From Candidatus Epulonipiscium viviparus (GTDB lineage: Bacteria; Bacillota; Clostridia; Lachnospirales; Cellulosilyticaceae): a stretch of 64,000 nucleotides of DNA. Position 1 is the first letter of the stretch, and every line of letters starts with the position of its first letter. The position numbers were made by a program, and so were the translations under genes. Positions 8,848 to 18,978 of the stretch are shown here, one piece after another. The stretch lies in the NCBI RefSeq assembly GCF_030708075.1, contig NZ_CP117982.1, positions 1,951,513 to 2,015,512 of the forward strand, in the 5' to 3' direction. The notes under the pieces are model-generated. The model made no database searches. It saw nothing but the letters and a program-made list of their open reading frames with translations, and was not told the DNA's origin.

Positions 8848-9190
8848 TTAAAGCCTCCTTTCAAAATATATGTAGTCGTTTTCTCATATTTTAACAATTT
8901 AGCCAATATTTGTCAATGACTTGAAGTAAATTATTAAGAAGTTATTGTTTTGGAATTAATATAATTAAATGAATTGAGTTTTTAAAACGTAGTATAATTT
9001 TTAAAAACTATTTTGTCAAAAAACTATGGTAAAAAATACTAATTTAAAAGTGCAAAAAGTGCAATTATTAGGTTAAAATGCTATTTTTAAATTTTTTGTG
9101 CTATTGTTCCTTTCTAAAATTTATAATCTATGCTATATTAAATCCTGAGCAAGCTTAATGAAAGCTTAATTTTTTTTAAAGGAGACTCAT
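8848..9190. other. AT-rich intergenic region and leader of rpsD
   Basis: This 343-bp region separates the divergent small zinc-ribbon gene and rpsD. It is very AT-rich. It contains a short direct repeat (AAAAGTGC AAAAAGTGC near 9050), weak promoter-like hexamers (TATAAT near 9123, TATATT near 9134) and, at its right end, a hairpin with a T-run just before the rpsD ribosome site. No open frame with a ribosome site is visible. Confidence 0.6.
9151..9177 (+). promoter_or_regulatory. Terminator-like hairpin in the rpsD leader
   Basis: AAGCTT (9151-9156) and AAGCTT (9162-9167) pair around a 5-nt loop and are followed by AA and a run of T residues (9170-9177). The structure ends one base before the AAAGGAG site of rpsD. 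A 6-bp stem is weak for termination, but its position is what a leader attenuator or S4-binding element would occupy. Confidence 0.4.
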
Positions 9191-9781
9191 ATGGCAAAAA
9201 TGATGGGTCCTCGTTTTAAGATGTGCCGAAGCCTTGGAGTAAACGTAGTAGGCCACCCTAAAGCGATGGACAGAGCAAAACAGGGAACAAGCAGAGATGC
9301 AAGAAAATTATCCGAGTACGGAGTACAGCTTTTAGAGAAGCAAAGACTTCGTTCATATTACGGAGTTCTGGAGAAACAATTCGTGAGATACGTAGAAAAG
9401 GCATTTCGCGCGGGAAGTAATCCAGGTCCAATTATTCTTACGTCGCTTGAGATGCGTCTTGACAATATTGTATATAGAATGGGATTTGCTCGTTCAACTA
9501 GACAAGCAAGACAGATGGTAAATCATGGTCATTTTTTAATAAATGGTCAGAAGGTAGATAGACCTTCATATGCATTAAAAGAAGGAGATACTATTACACT
9601 GAAAGAAAAATCTCGTGAAAGCAAAATATTTGCTGAGAATATGGCAGGTAATAATTTTGCGCTTCCTTATCTGGAAATGGATATTGATAACCTTACTGGT
9701 ACTATTATAAGAAAACCAACTAGAGAAGAGCTACCAATCGAAATTAATGAACAGCTTATAATAGAGTTTTATTCAAGATAA
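9191..9781 (+). CDS. rpsD: 30S ribosomal protein S4 (zinc-free form, stand-alone gene)
   Basis: This 196-residue S4 starts MAKMMGPRFK and carries the S4 RNA-binding domain (about residues 90-155, MRLDNIVYRMGFA, then RQARQMVNHGHFLING). S4 nucleates assembly of the 30S body on 16S rRNA and often represses its own mRNA. The N-terminus has only one cysteine where zinc-binding S4 proteins carry a four-cysteine cluster, so this is the C-minus form. The gene stands alone, away from the usual rpsM-rpsK-rpoA group, between its own leader and a terminator. In clostridia such stand-alone S4 genes are often a second copy; whether another copy exists here cannot be seen. An AAAGGAG site precedes the ATG. 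Confidence 0.96.
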   Translation: MAKMMGPRFKMCRSLGVNVVGHPKAMDRAKQGTSRDARKLSEYGVQLLEKQRLRSYYGVLEKQFVRYVEKAFRAGSNPGPIILTSLEMRLDNIVYRMGFARSTRQARQMVNHGHFLINGQKVDRPSYALKEGDTITLKEKSRESKIFAENMAGNNFALPYLEMDIDNLTGTIIRKPTREELPIEINEQLIIEFYSR

Positions 9782-9801
9782 CAAGAATCACTTTGTGGGA
9801 G

Positions 9802-9830
9802 GGTCATGGGCAATTGCCTGTGGCCTTTTT
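9802..9830 (+). terminator. Intrinsic terminator of rpsD
   Basis: A long near-perfect hairpin (GGTCATGGGC and the complementary GCCTGTGGCC with wobble pairs) is followed by five T residues, 20 bp after the rpsD stop. Confidence 0.88.
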
Positions 9831-9841
9831 AAGTGCATAAT

Positions 9842-9865
9842 AAAAGGGACAACCGAAGTCATCCC
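9842..9865 (-). terminator. UUCG-capped terminator of the leftward unit
   Basis: On the minus strand GGGATGAC and GTTGTCCC pair over a TTCG tetraloop and are followed by TTTT. It lies 12 bp after the small cysteine-rich gene and probably ends the whole ilv-leu transcript, facing the rpsD terminator. Confidence 0.88.
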
Positions 9866-9877
9866 CTAGATAAACAA

Positions 9878-10009
9878 TTATTTGCTACTAGTTTTTTTAC
9901 AAGAAGTGAGTCCACCTTTATGGTGTTCTTGACATGCTTTGCAATCACCATGACGAGGACAGTTTAAATTTTTACATACACAATTTTTGTTAATCTTATT
10001 TGGTTCCAT
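9878..10009 (-). CDS. 43-residue cysteine-rich protein (DUF6485-like)
   Basis: The start is set at the ATG at 10009 because a GGAGG site lies 8 bp before it; the frame extends upstream, but those codons overlap the ribosome site. The protein has six cysteines in a C-x-C...CPRHGDCKACQEHH pattern plus a later Cys. This resembles the small DUF6485 family of clostridia (recall, not search). It is probably cytosolic and metal-binding. It lies 63 bp downstream of ilvB with no terminator between, so it may ride on the ilv-leu transcript. Function unknown. Confidence 0.65.
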   Translation of the reverse strand: MEPNKINKNCVCKNLNCPRHGDCKACQEHHKGGLTSCKKTSSK

Positions 10010-10072
10010 GATAGTAACCTCCATTAATGAAATATAAAAAAATATAACACATATTATTACAAAAAGCAATAG

Positions 10073-11752
10073 TTATTCTATAATTAATTGATTAGTTGGA
10101 GCGCCGGGTGCAACCATAGGTAAAACTTTATCGTCTTTGTCTATGATACAGTCGATAACGGCAGGTTTATTTTGAGCAACAGCTTTTGAGAATGCTTCGT
10201 TAAATTCCTCTATGGTGGTTGCCCTATATCCATCTATAGCATACGCCTCTGCAAGTTTTACAAAATCAGGACCACGATCTAAAACTGTTTGAGAATATCG
10301 TTGCGAATAAAAAAGATTTTGCCATTGTCGAACCATTCCAAGTACGCTATTATTAAGAATCACTATTATAATAGGTAAATTATAGTATTGGATAGTTGAT
10401 AACTCATTGGAGTTCATTCTAAAAGAGCCATCTCCAGCAATTTGAATAATTTTCTTATTAGGAGCGGCAAGAGATGCGCCTATGCTAGCACCTGTGCCAA
10501 ACCCCATAGTTCCTAATCCGCCAGAACTTATAAATGTGCGAGGTTCTTTATAGCAATAAAATTGTGCTGCCCACATTTGGTGTTGACCAACTTCAGTCGT
10601 AATAATTGCGTTACCTTTGGTAAGAATATCAATGGATTCTATGATCTGTTTTGCATCTAATAATCCGCTAATAGAGTGATTGATAGTATGCTTAATTTTC
10701 CAGTTTTCAATTGTGTTAACCCATTCAGAATGCTTTTTGATTTCAACTGCCTGATTTAAAGCAGTCAAAATAACTTTTGCATCGCCGATTACACTCAATG
10801 TTACATTTACGTTTTTATCAATTTCAGCAGGATCAATGTCAATATGAATAATTTTAGCGTTTTTGGCAAAGTCTTTAATGCTACTAGTTACTCTATCACT
10901 AAATCTGGCTCCTATCGCAATTAATAAATCACAATTCATGATGCCTTCATTTGAAGCAACTCCTCCATGCATTCCAACAAGCCCTGTAGAAAGCGGATGG
11001 TTTTGAGGAAATCCACCAGCGCCCATGAGTGAGTTGGAAACAGGTGCATCGATTTTTTCTGCAAAGTCAAGTAACTCTTTTTCCGCACCACTTATAATTA
11101 CTCCGCCACCTATATATAAAAATGGTCTTTTGCTTTCATTAATGAGTTTTGCCGCAGTAGAAATATCTTGAGTAGAAAAGAAGTCATATTCTATTACTGA
11201 GTTTGAAAAAAAGTCATTAATATTTTGCAATGGTTCAAAATCAGTTGTTTTAATGGTAACGTCTTTAGGAATATCAATTAACACTGGACCAGGGCGCCCA
11301 CTTTTAGCGATTAAAAATGCCTCACGAATAGTATCTGCTAAGTCTTCTACTCGTTTAACAATATAGTTATGCTTTGTAATACTTCTAGTTACACCAGCAA
11401 TATCGATTTCTTGAAATGAATCTTTTCCAAGTAATGGAACACCGACATTTCCCGTAATTGCAATCATCGGAATAGAGTCCATATATGCTGTTGCAATACC
11501 GGTAACGAGGTTAGTTGCGCCCGGACCCGATGTTGCGATACAAACGCCAACTTTGCCAGAAACTCTAGCATAAGCATCTGCCGCATGAGCCGCCGCTTGT
11601 TCGTGTGCTGTTAATATATGCTTAATATAATCGCTAGCTTTATAAATTTCGTCATAAATTTCGATCACTGCTCCTCCAGGATATCCAAAAACAGTATCAA
11701 CGTTTTGTTCTTTTAAACATTCAATTAAAATCTGTGAACCACTTAATTTCAC
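10073..11752 (-). CDS. ilvB: Acetolactate synthase, large (catalytic) subunit
   Basis: This 559-residue ThDP enzyme condenses two pyruvates to acetolactate (valine/leucine branch), or pyruvate with 2-oxobutyrate for isoleucine. The N-terminal Pyr domain carries the catalytic Glu in the HEQAAAHAADAYAR segment near residue 50. The central domain binds FAD. The C-terminal PP domain shows the GDGSF...NN ThDP/Mg motif. Length matches IlvB rather than the catabolic AlsS, and the pathway context supports the anabolic form. It is the last enzyme gene of the ilv-leu operon, about 100 bp behind ilvD. No ilvN regulatory-subunit gene follows it, which is unusual; ilvN must be elsewhere or absent. Confidence 0.96.
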   Translation of the reverse strand: MKLSGSQILIECLKEQNVDTVFGYPGGAVIEIYDEIYKASDYIKHILTAHEQAAAHAADAYARVSGKVGVCIATSGPGATNLVTGIATAYMDSIPMIAITGNVGVPLLGKDSFQEIDIAGVTRSITKHNYIVKRVEDLADTIREAFLIAKSGRPGPVLIDIPKDVTIKTTDFEPLQNINDFFSNSVIEYDFFSTQDISTAAKLINESKRPFLYIGGGVIISGAEKELLDFAEKIDAPVSNSLMGAGGFPQNHPLSTGLVGMHGGVASNEGIMNCDLLIAIGARFSDRVTSSIKDFAKNAKIIHIDIDPAEIDKNVNVTLSVIGDAKVILTALNQAVEIKKHSEWVNTIENWKIKHTINHSISGLLDAKQIIESIDILTKGNAIITTEVGQHQMWAAQFYCYKEPRTFISSGGLGTMGFGTGASIGASLAAPNKKIIQIAGDGSFRMNSNELSTIQYYNLPIIIVILNNSVLGMVRQWQNLFYSQRYSQTVLDRGPDFVKLAEAYAIDGYRATTIEEFNEAFSKAVAQNKPAVIDCIIDKDDKVLPMVAPGAPTNQLIIE

Positions 11753-11851
11753 GTATTGTTCCTCCTTAGATTGTTAAATATTTAGTTTATTGACTAATTG
11801 CATAGGTTGGGTAATTGAGTTGATAAACGGGAATGCGAAATGTAGTATTCC

Positions 11852-13510
11852 TTACTTAAATACTGCTCCAGTGCTTGCAGACGTAACGAGTTTAGCGTAT
11901 CGTGCAAGGTAACCAGTTTTCACCTTAGGCTCTGGGTGAATCAAATTTTTATATCTAGTTGCTATGTCTGCTTCTGCAACATTGAGACAAATTGTGCAGG
12001 CATTCATATCGATGCTAATGATGTCGCCATCTTCAACGATAGCAATGAGCCCGCCTTCTGCTGCTTCTGGGGAAACATGCCCAATAGAAGCCCCACGCGT
12101 TGCGCCCGAAAAACGTCCGTCTGTAATGAGCGCAACATCTTTATCCAAGCCCATTCCAGCAAGTGTGGCGGTTGGAGATAACATCTCTCGCATTCCAGGG
12201 CCGCCTTTGGGACCTTCGTATCTGATTACAAGTACATCGCCTTTGGAAATTTTACCGTTTGCAATTGCCAAAGAGGCATCTTCCTCGCTGTTATAAACTT
12301 TTGCAGGACCACTATGTTTAAGCATTTCGGGTGCAACGGCCGAGCGCTTAACAACGCATCCATTTGGTGCTAAATTACCTTTCAATACAGCAATTCCGCC
12401 AGTTTTCGAATATGGAGCATCAACAGGTCTAATTACAGTAGTATCTTTATTTTCTGCAACAGAGAGGTTACTTCTTAAGTTTTCGCCAGTGACGGTAATT
12501 ATATCCTCATTTAATAAATTTTTGTGACTGAGTTCTTTCATAACAGCCATCACGCCACCGGCAGAATATAAATCTTCCATATGATGATGTCCAGCAGGAG
12601 CAAGTTTGCATAAATTTGGAGTATTATTAGAAATTCCGTTTGCAATATCGAGATCAATTTCTACACCAGATTCATGTGCGATTGCTGGGAGGTGTAACAT
12701 AGTATTGGTACTGCATCCAAGAGCCATGTCAACAGTTAATGCGTTCAAAAAAGCTTCCTTATTTAATATATCTCTGATGCAAATATTTTTCTCTAACATT
12801 TTCATAACAGCCATACCAGTATATTTTGCAAGTCGAATTCTTTCTGAGTATACTGCTGGAATGCTACCATTGCCTGGGAGAGCGATTCCTAACACTTCGG
12901 TCATGCAGTTCATACTGTTTGCAGTAAACATACCCGAGCATGATCCGCAGGTAGGACAAGTTTTTTCTTCATATTCAGAAAGTTCGGCTTCTGTCATTTT
13001 GCCAGCTTGCACCTGACCAACTGCTTCAAATATCAACGAAAGGCTGACTTTTTTGTCACCAATTTTTCCTGCAAGCATTGGGCCGCCGCTTACAACTACT
13101 GTAGGTAAATTTAATCTTGCAGCACCCATTAACATTCCAGGAACAATTTTGTCGCAATTGGGAACAAGCACTAACGCATCAAATCCATGTGCCATTGCCA
13201 TGCATTCAATAGAATCGGCAATTAACTCACGGGTTACAAGTGAATACTTCATCCCAGCATGCCCCATAGCAATGCCGTCGCATACGCCAATAGCTGGTAC
13301 TTCGATAGGTGTGCCTCCAGCAATTCGAACTCCAGCTTTTACTGCCTCTGTAATTTGGTCTAGATGTGTGTGTCCAGGAACTATCTCGCTTTTGGCACTT
13401 ACAATTCCTATAAAGGGTCTGCATATTTCTTCATCGGTGTAGCCCATAGCCTTAAGTAAAGATCGATGAGGAGCTCGCGCAATTCCTTTTTTTACTGAAT
13501 TACTTTTCAT
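11852..13510 (-). CDS. ilvD: Dihydroxy-acid dehydratase
   Basis: This 552-residue Fe-S enzyme dehydrates 2,3-dihydroxy-isovalerate and 2,3-dihydroxy-3-methylvalerate to the 2-oxo acids. The cluster-binding cysteines are visible in PNCDK and [11 protein letters not shown], and the late segment [12 protein letters not shown], typical of the IlvD/Edd family, is intact. The product feeds the neighbouring aminotransferase IlvE and, through ketoisovalerate, LeuA. It lies between ilvE (63 bp upstream) and ilvB. Length and motifs favour IlvD over phosphogluconate dehydratase. Confidence 0.96.
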   Translation of the reverse strand: MKSNSVKKGIARAPHRSLLKAMGYTDEEICRPFIGIVSAKSEIVPGHTHLDQITEAVKAGVRIAGGTPIEVPAIGVCDGIAMGHAGMKYSLVTRELIADSIECMAMAHGFDALVLVPNCDKIVPGMLMGAARLNLPTVVVSGGPMLAGKIGDKKVSLSLIFEAVGQVQAGKMTEAELSEYEEKTCPTCGSCSGMFTANSMNCMTEVLGIALPGNGSIPAVYSERIRLAKYTGMAVMKMLEKNICIRDILNKEAFLNALTVDMALGCSTNTMLHLPAIAHESGVEIDLDIANGISNNTPNLCKLAPAGHHHMEDLYSAGGVMAVMKELSHKNLLNEDIITVTGENLRSNLSVAENKDTTVIRPVDAPYSKTGGIAVLKGNLAPNGCVVKRSAVAPEMLKHSGPAKVYNSEEDASLAIANGKISKGDVLVIRYEGPKGGPGMREMLSPTATLAGMGLDKDVALITDGRFSGATRGASIGHVSPEAAEGGLIAIVEDGDIISIDMNACTICLNVAEADIATRYKNLIHPEPKVKTGYLARYAKLVTSASTGAVFK

Positions 13511-13573
13511 TATTGTGTATTCTCCTTTATGTGCCGAACTGAGAGTTGCCCCCGCAGTTCGAGCTATTTTTGA

Positions 13574-14452
13574 TTATTTAATTTCTATACCATCAATTTT
13601 GGTATGTGCTTGAAAAGCGGCAAGAAGTTTTTTGGTTATAGGGCCGCAAATTCCAGCTCCAATTATTCGCTCATCTACGCTAGTAACAGCAATAACTTCT
13701 GCAGCAGTGCCGGTCAAAAAGCATTCGTCTGCATTGTATAAATTATATTGAGTGAACTCTTTCTCTTGCACATCATATCCCAAATCCCTTGCCAGTTTGA
13801 TAACAGTATTTCGAGTAATTCCATCCAAAATTCCAACATGAATAGGAGGAGTAAAAATTATTCCTTCTTTAATAATGAAAATGTTATCGCCAGTACATTC
13901 TGCGACAATTCCATCGTGAGTTAGCATCAATGCCTCGGGAACTCCGGCTTGATTGGCCTGAATTTTCGCTAGGATATTGTTCAAGTAATTGAGAGATTTA
14001 ATTTGAGGATCGATGATAGTAGCCTTGTTTCTGCGTTGCGATGCGGTGATTATAGGCATACCCTTCTCGTACATTTCTTCTGGATAAAGCGTAATGTTTG
14101 CAGCAATACAAAAGACGGTTGCAACAGTACATTTAGTAGGACTAAGCCCTAGGTCTCCTTTGCCTCTGGTAACAACCAATCTGATATAGCCATCAGTCAA
14201 ATTGTTGCGCTTACAAGTCTCGACAAGCATTTGTGCAACTTCTTCTTTGGTCAGAGGAATCTCTAGCATAATTGCTTTGGCTGCAGAAAATAATCTGTCG
14301 ATGTGCTCCTTGCCCTTAAAAATTCGTCCATTATAAGCTCTAATCCCTTCGAAGATGCCATCGCCATAAAGCACGCCGTGATCAAATACAGATATCTTGG
14401 CATCGTTTTCGTTTAAATATTCTCCATCAATATAAATAATTCTATCAGCCAT
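13574..14452 (-). CDS. ilvE: Branched-chain amino acid aminotransferase
   Basis: This 292-residue fold-type IV PLP enzyme makes the last step to valine, leucine and isoleucine. The Schiff-base lysine is in [11 protein letters not shown]; the N-terminal [14 protein letters not shown] block and the late [10 protein letters not shown] block are family hallmarks. I place the start at ATG 14452, which has an AAAGGA site; it overlaps the last 8 bases of leuB, a sign of translational coupling. An upstream in-frame codon lacks a ribosome site. D-amino-acid aminotransferase is a structural relative, but the operon supports IlvE. Confidence 0.95.
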   Translation of the reverse strand: MADRIIYIDGEYLNENDAKISVFDHGVLYGDGIFEGIRAYNGRIFKGKEHIDRLFSAAKAIMLEIPLTKEEVAQMLVETCKRNNLTDGYIRLVVTRGKGDLGLSPTKCTVATVFCIAANITLYPEEMYEKGMPIITASQRRNKATIIDPQIKSLNYLNNILAKIQANQAGVPEALMLTHDGIVAECTGDNIFIIKEGIIFTPPIHVGILDGITRNTVIKLARDLGYDVQEKEFTQYNLYNADECFLTGTAAEVIAVTSVDERIIGAGICGPITKKLLAAFQAHTKIDGIEIK

Positions 14453-15548
14453 TATTAACAATCCTTTCACAAATTAATTCTCCCATTTGGGAAGTCCCGA
14501 CCAATTTAAATCCATCAGTATAAATATCTTTGGTGCGATATCCATCAGCAAGCACTTTTCCGACTGCAGCTTCGATAGCAGCAGCTTCGGCTTCCATGGA
14601 AAATGAATATCTGAACATCATGGCAACCGATAAAATTGTTGCAATAGGGTTTGCAATGTCCTCACCAGCAATATCTGGAGCGCTGCCATGGCTTGGCTCG
14701 TATAAGCCCAATGTGGTTTCGCCAAGACTGGCAGAAGGAAGCATTCCAATCGATCCAGTAATCATACTAGCTTCGTCGGACAATATATCTCCGAACATAT
14801 TGGTTGTAATGATAACATCGAACTGCTTGGGATTTACAACCAACTGCATTGCGGCATTGTCAACGTACATATGGCTATAAGTGACTGAAGGAAAGTCGTT
14901 GGCAACCTCAGCTGTAACTTCACGCCAAAGCTTGGATGATTCTAAAACATTTGCTTTATCCACAACTACAACATTGTTATTGCGTTTCGTCGCAATTTCG
15001 AAGCCAGTTTTCAAAATGCGTCGAATTTCCTTTTTGCTATAAAAAAGTTCGTCGGTAGCGTAGGTTTCTTCGTCATTTTCAGCATCGGTTACTCGAGATT
15101 TTTTGCCAAAGTAGATTCCGCTAGTTAATTCTCTAACAATCATAACGTCCAAATTGTTACCAATAATTTCTGCCTTTAAAGGAGAGGCATCTTTGAGCTC
15201 TGAGTACAAAATCGCAGGTCTAAGATTAGAGAATAAATTGAGTTCTTTGCGGATTTTGAGCAATCCCTTTTCTGGTCTATCACCTGTTGGATGATTTTTC
15301 CAGCGATTTATATTGGGGTCACCTCCCACAGCTCCCAACAATACGGCATCTGCTTGCTTGCACTTTGCAATAGTTTTGTCTGGAAGCGAGCAGCCCTCGG
15401 CATCTAATGCCACTTCTCCAATCATTTGTTCATCAATAATAAATCCGTGGTTGAATTTGTCGCCAATCTCATGCAATACCATAACGGCTTGCATAACTAT
15501 TTCTGGACCAATTCCGTCTCCAGGTAAAATTACAATTCGCTTTGTCAT
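14445..15548 (-). CDS. leuB: 3-isopropylmalate dehydrogenase
   Basis: This 367-residue enzyme oxidises and decarboxylates 3-isopropylmalate with NAD to 2-oxoisocaproate. The start [16 protein letters not shown], the substrate-binding arginine region and the Mg-binding [14 protein letters not shown] segment are typical of LeuB. The late [14 protein letters not shown] block binds NAD. It lies 9 bp behind leuD and overlaps ilvE by 8 bases. Length is normal. Confidence 0.96.
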   Translation of the reverse strand: MTKRIVILPGDGIGPEIVMQAVMVLHEIGDKFNHGFIIDEQMIGEVALDAEGCSLPDKTIAKCKQADAVLLGAVGGDPNINRWKNHPTGDRPEKGLLKIRKELNLFSNLRPAILYSELKDASPLKAEIIGNNLDVMIVRELTSGIYFGKKSRVTDAENDEETYATDELFYSKKEIRRILKTGFEIATKRNNNVVVVDKANVLESSKLWREVTAEVANDFPSVTYSHMYVDNAAMQLVVNPKQFDVIITTNMFGDILSDEASMITGSIGMLPSASLGETTLGLYEPSHGSAPDIAGEDIANPIATILSVAMMFRYSFSMEAEAAAIEAAVGKVLADGYRTKDIYTDGFKLVGTSQMGELICERIVNNG

Positions 15549-15557
15549 TTTGTCCTC

Positions 15558-16034
15558 CTAATTAGATTTACTTTTAACATATCCCACTAATCCATCTGCA
15601 GCCATAATTTTTTGCATAAATTCGGGAAATGCGCCTGCTTTATAAATTTCATTTTTAGTAAGATTTTTGATCTCTCCAGTGGCAAAATCTATTGCAATTT
15701 CGTCATTTAGATCGATTTTATCAGCAGCTTCTTCGCATTCCAGAATTGCTAGGCCAATGTTGATGGCATTTCTATAGAAGATTCTTGCAAAGCTTTTTGC
15801 AATAACACACTTGATTCCACTAGCTTTTATGGCAAGCGGTGCATGCTCACGCGAAGAGCCACATCCAAAATTTTTGCCTGCGACGATTATGTCGCCTACT
15901 TGAACTTTTTCGTGAAAGGTTTCGTCAATATCAAGCATGCAATATTTTTTTAACTCGTTAGGGTCTGATGTTGCAAGATATCTAGCAGGAATAATTACGT
16001 CGGTGTCGACATTGTCACCATATTTGAATATCAT
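15558..16034 (-). CDS. leuD: 3-isopropylmalate dehydratase, small subunit
   Basis: This 158-residue subunit pairs with LeuC to isomerise 2-isopropylmalate to 3-isopropylmalate. It has the small-subunit pattern [17 protein letters not shown] followed by [14 protein letters not shown] and [14 protein letters not shown]. The short length marks the archaeal/clostridial LeuD2 type that goes with a ~420-residue LeuC. It starts 24 bp after leuC with a GGAG site. Confidence 0.95.
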   Translation of the reverse strand: MIFKYGDNVDTDVIIPARYLATSDPNELKKYCMLDIDETFHEKVQVGDIIVAGKNFGCGSSREHAPLAIKASGIKCVIAKSFARIFYRNAINIGLAILECEEAADKIDLNDEIAIDFATGEIKNLTKNEIYKAGAFPEFMQKIMAADGLVGYVKSKSN

Positions 16035-16058
16035 AGTTTCTTCTCCTTCAATTGCGAA

Positions 16059-17324
16059 TTACGCATCAATTTTTTCTGGATTTGTGATATAGCCAGTGAT
16101 TGCGGAAGCGGCTGCGACAGCTGGGCTAGCCAAATATACTTCAGATTCGATATGTCCCATTCTGCCAACAAAGTTGCGATTGGTAGTACTAACAGCTTTT
16201 TCGCCTTTGGCTAAAATTCCCATATGTCCGCCAAGACAAGGGCCGCAAGTAGGAGTGCTCATTACGCAACCGGCTTTTACAAGATTGGTAACGATTCCTT
16301 CGGCTAACGCATCAAGATATATTTGTTGAGTGCCAGGAAAAACGATTGCGCGAACTCCCTTGGCAACTTTCTTTCCTTTTAATATGTCCGAAGCCATTCT
16401 TAAGTCTTCGAGACGTCCATTTGTACAAGAACCAATTACAACTTGATCGATTTTAATTTCGGGAAGCTCGTCCAAAGTTTTGGTATTATCTGGAGAGTGA
16501 GGACAAGATACTGTCGGGCGCACTTTGCTTAAATCGATAGTAATCACTTCGTCGTAAATTGCATCTGCATCTGAAGTATAGACGATATATTCGCGATCGG
16601 TTCTGCCTTTTAGATATTCTCGAGTAATAGAGTCAACTTCGAAAATTCCGTTTTTGGCACCGGCTTCGATCGCCATGTTCGCCATGGTGAATCTAGAATC
16701 CATAGATAAATGCTGAATGCCGTCCCCAACAAACTCCATAGACTTGTACAATGCGCCATCAACGCCAATCATCCCGATAATATGAAGAATGATATCTTTT
16801 CCAGAAACATATTTTGTGGGTTGGTTGATGAGATTAAATTTTATTGCAGAAGGTACTTTGAACCAAGCTTTTCCAGTTGCCATTCCGGCTGCCATATCAG
16901 TGCTTCCAACGCCAGTGGAGAATGCGCCCAATGCGCCATAAGTGCAGGTGTGAGAGTCTGCGCCGATTACTGCATCTCCAGGGACTACAAGACCTTTTTC
17001 TGGAATAAGAGCATGCTCGATACCCATCTCTCCAACTTCAAAATAGTTTGTAATGTTTTTATCATTGGCAAATTCTCGCACGCATTTACATTGTGTGGCA
17101 GCTTGAATGTCTTTGGCAGGCGCAAAATGATCGGGTACTATTACAACTTTGTTTTTATCAAATACCTCAGTGATTCCGATTTTATTAAACTCCGTGATAG
17201 CAACGGGGGTGGTTATATCGTTGCCCAATACCAAATCTAAATCGGCTTCAATAAGTTGCCCCGCTTCAACATATTCTAATCCAGCGTGTGCTGCTAAAAT
17301 TTTTTGTGTCATTGTCATTTTCAT
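16059..17324 (-). CDS. leuC: 3-isopropylmalate dehydratase, large subunit
   Basis: This is the aconitase-fold large subunit with a [4Fe-4S] cluster. The cysteines are in VIGSCTNG and in [14 protein letters not shown] near the C-terminus, and [13 protein letters not shown] marks the active-site region. I choose ATG 17324 (421 residues, [15 protein letters not shown]), because it has an AGGAGC site and matches the family N-terminus. A longer frame to 17384 would add 20 unusual residues and overlap leuA. The ~420-residue size is the two-subunit type common in clostridia. Confidence 0.95.
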   Translation of the reverse strand: MKMTMTQKILAAHAGLEYVEAGQLIEADLDLVLGNDITTPVAITEFNKIGITEVFDKNKVVIVPDHFAPAKDIQAATQCKCVREFANDKNITNYFEVGEMGIEHALIPEKGLVVPGDAVIGADSHTCTYGALGAFSTGVGSTDMAAGMATGKAWFKVPSAIKFNLINQPTKYVSGKDIILHIIGMIGVDGALYKSMEFVGDGIQHLSMDSRFTMANMAIEAGAKNGIFEVDSITREYLKGRTDREYIVYTSDADAIYDEVITIDLSKVRPTVSCPHSPDNTKTLDELPEIKIDQVVIGSCTNGRLEDLRMASDILKGKKVAKGVRAIVFPGTQQIYLDALAEGIVTNLVKAGCVMSTPTCGPCLGGHMGILAKGEKAVSTTNRNFVGRMGHIESEVYLASPAVAAASAITGYITNPEKIDA

Positions 17325-17367
17325 AAATAAGCTCCTATCGCAACAAAAAGCTAGGTGTGACCCCAGC

Positions 17368-18897
17368 TTATCGATTTTCTTCATAAACCATATTATTAAT
17401 AGCAGAAATATAAGCTAAGATACTCGCTTCCACAATATCCACGCTTATGCCGTATCCATTATAAATATTACCTTTGTTATTTTTGATTTTTACATAAACT
17501 TCACCAAAAGCATCTGTGCCACCTGTTACTGCAGAAATTAAGAAGTCTTCTAAGCTAAAAGCGCTGCCCACTAAGCAGTCGATGGCCTTATATGATGCGT
17601 CAATTGGCCCATCATAGGATTGTATTACCGCTTCTAAAAATTCAGTTTTGTTTGTGGCAGGATTGGTATAAATAAGTTTCATACTCGATGTTGTGGTGAT
17701 TGTATTTCCAGAATTAATTACAAATCTGTCTAGCTTATACGTTTGAGGAATTTTGGTATTTCGACGCATAGCAAGCATTTGTATATCAAGGTCTGTGATG
17801 TTTTTCTTCTTATCGGCAAGAGATTTGAATCCTTCAAAAAGCGTATCGATTTCTGCGTCTGGCAATTGAAATCCCAGCTCATCTAATCTATCAACAAATG
17901 CGTGTCGACCAGAATGTTTGCCTAATACCATTCGTTTATCTGCAAGCCCTATCGATTTAGGAGTCATGATTTCGTATGTTGCCTTATTGCTAAGCATTCC
18001 GTGTTGATGAATGCCAGATTCATGTGCAAATGCGTTATCGCCAACTATTGCTTTGTTGGGTTGCACTTTAACTCCTGTAATGTTGGTAAGTAATTTGCTA
18101 GTAGGATAAATTTCTTTAGTATTAATTTTGGTTTCGTATGGATAAATGTCAGGACGCGTTTTTATATTCATTATAATTTCTTCTAACGCAGCGTTTCCGG
18201 CACGTTCGCCAATTCCGTTGATGGTACATTCGATTTGCGTTGCCCCGGCTTTTAGAGCACTTAAAGTGTTTGCAACTCCCAGGCCTAAATCATTATGGCA
18301 ATGTATGGAAATATCAACTTTATCAATGCCACGTACATTTTCGCGTACACCTACGATTAGATCATATATTTCTGCTGGAGATGTATAGCCGACAGTATCT
18401 GGAATGTTTAAAACTGTGGCACCAGCTGTTATTGCGGCCTCCAATACTTTGTATAAAAATTCTGGACGAGAGCGAGTGGCATCTTCAGCTGAAAACTCTA
18501 CCGATTGGCAAAATTTCTTGGCATACCGAACCATTTCGCTTGTAATTTCAATAACCTGGTCTTCGTTTTTCTTAAGTTTGTATTGCATGTGAATATCTGA
18601 AGTTGCAATAAATGTGTGAATTCTAGGAAATGCAGCGCCCTTTAACGCCTCTGCTGAAGCATCAATGTCTTTTTTTAACGCACGTGAAAGGCTAGCAACC
18701 TCGGAATTTTTAATCAACTTGGCAACTTCGGCAACAGATGTGAAATCACCCTTAGAAGCGATCGCAAAACCAGCTTCTATAACATCAACTCCCAAGTTTT
18801 CAAGCTGAGCTGCCATTTCAATTTTTTCAGACAAATTCATGCTATATCCAGGAGCTTGCTCACCATCGCGTAATGTTGTATCAAATATCTTAATCAT
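17368..18897 (-). CDS. leuA: 2-isopropylmalate synthase
   Basis: This 509-residue enzyme condenses acetyl-CoA with 2-oxoisovalerate. The start [16 protein letters not shown] contains the metal-binding and catalytic Arg-Asp, and [12 protein letters not shown] carries metal-binding histidines. [13 protein letters not shown] and HESGIHQHG belong to the DRE-TIM barrel and subdomain. The C-terminal ~130 residues form the LeuA allosteric domain that binds leucine, so feedback control is expected. The ATG at 18897 follows GGAGG at 5 bp. Citramalate or homocitrate synthase are relatives, but the leuCDB neighbours favour LeuA. Confidence 0.94.
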   Translation of the reverse strand: MIKIFDTTLRDGEQAPGYSMNLSEKIEMAAQLENLGVDVIEAGFAIASKGDFTSVAEVAKLIKNSEVASLSRALKKDIDASAEALKGAAFPRIHTFIATSDIHMQYKLKKNEDQVIEITSEMVRYAKKFCQSVEFSAEDATRSRPEFLYKVLEAAITAGATVLNIPDTVGYTSPAEIYDLIVGVRENVRGIDKVDISIHCHNDLGLGVANTLSALKAGATQIECTINGIGERAGNAALEEIIMNIKTRPDIYPYETKINTKEIYPTSKLLTNITGVKVQPNKAIVGDNAFAHESGIHQHGMLSNKATYEIMTPKSIGLADKRMVLGKHSGRHAFVDRLDELGFQLPDAEIDTLFEGFKSLADKKKNITDLDIQMLAMRRNTKIPQTYKLDRFVINSGNTITTTSSMKLIYTNPATNKTEFLEAVIQSYDGPIDASYKAIDCLVGSAFSLEDFLISAVTGGTDAFGEVYVKIKNNKGNIYNGYGISVDIVEASILAYISAINNMVYEENR

Positions 18898-18978
18898 AAT
18901 AACCTCCAAAACATTGAATGCTATAACATCTCCTAAAGTTAAATAGGAAATGCTATAAGTTTTAACCCAACATTACAG

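Noticed and set aside
10010-10069. Hydrophobic N-terminal extension of the cysteine-rich protein
   Set aside because: The frame is open, but its codons include the GGAGG site used by the ATG at 10009.
17325-17384. Longer leuC start at 17384
   Set aside because: The 20 extra residues do not match LeuC, overlap leuA and lack a ribosome site; ATG 17324 has one.
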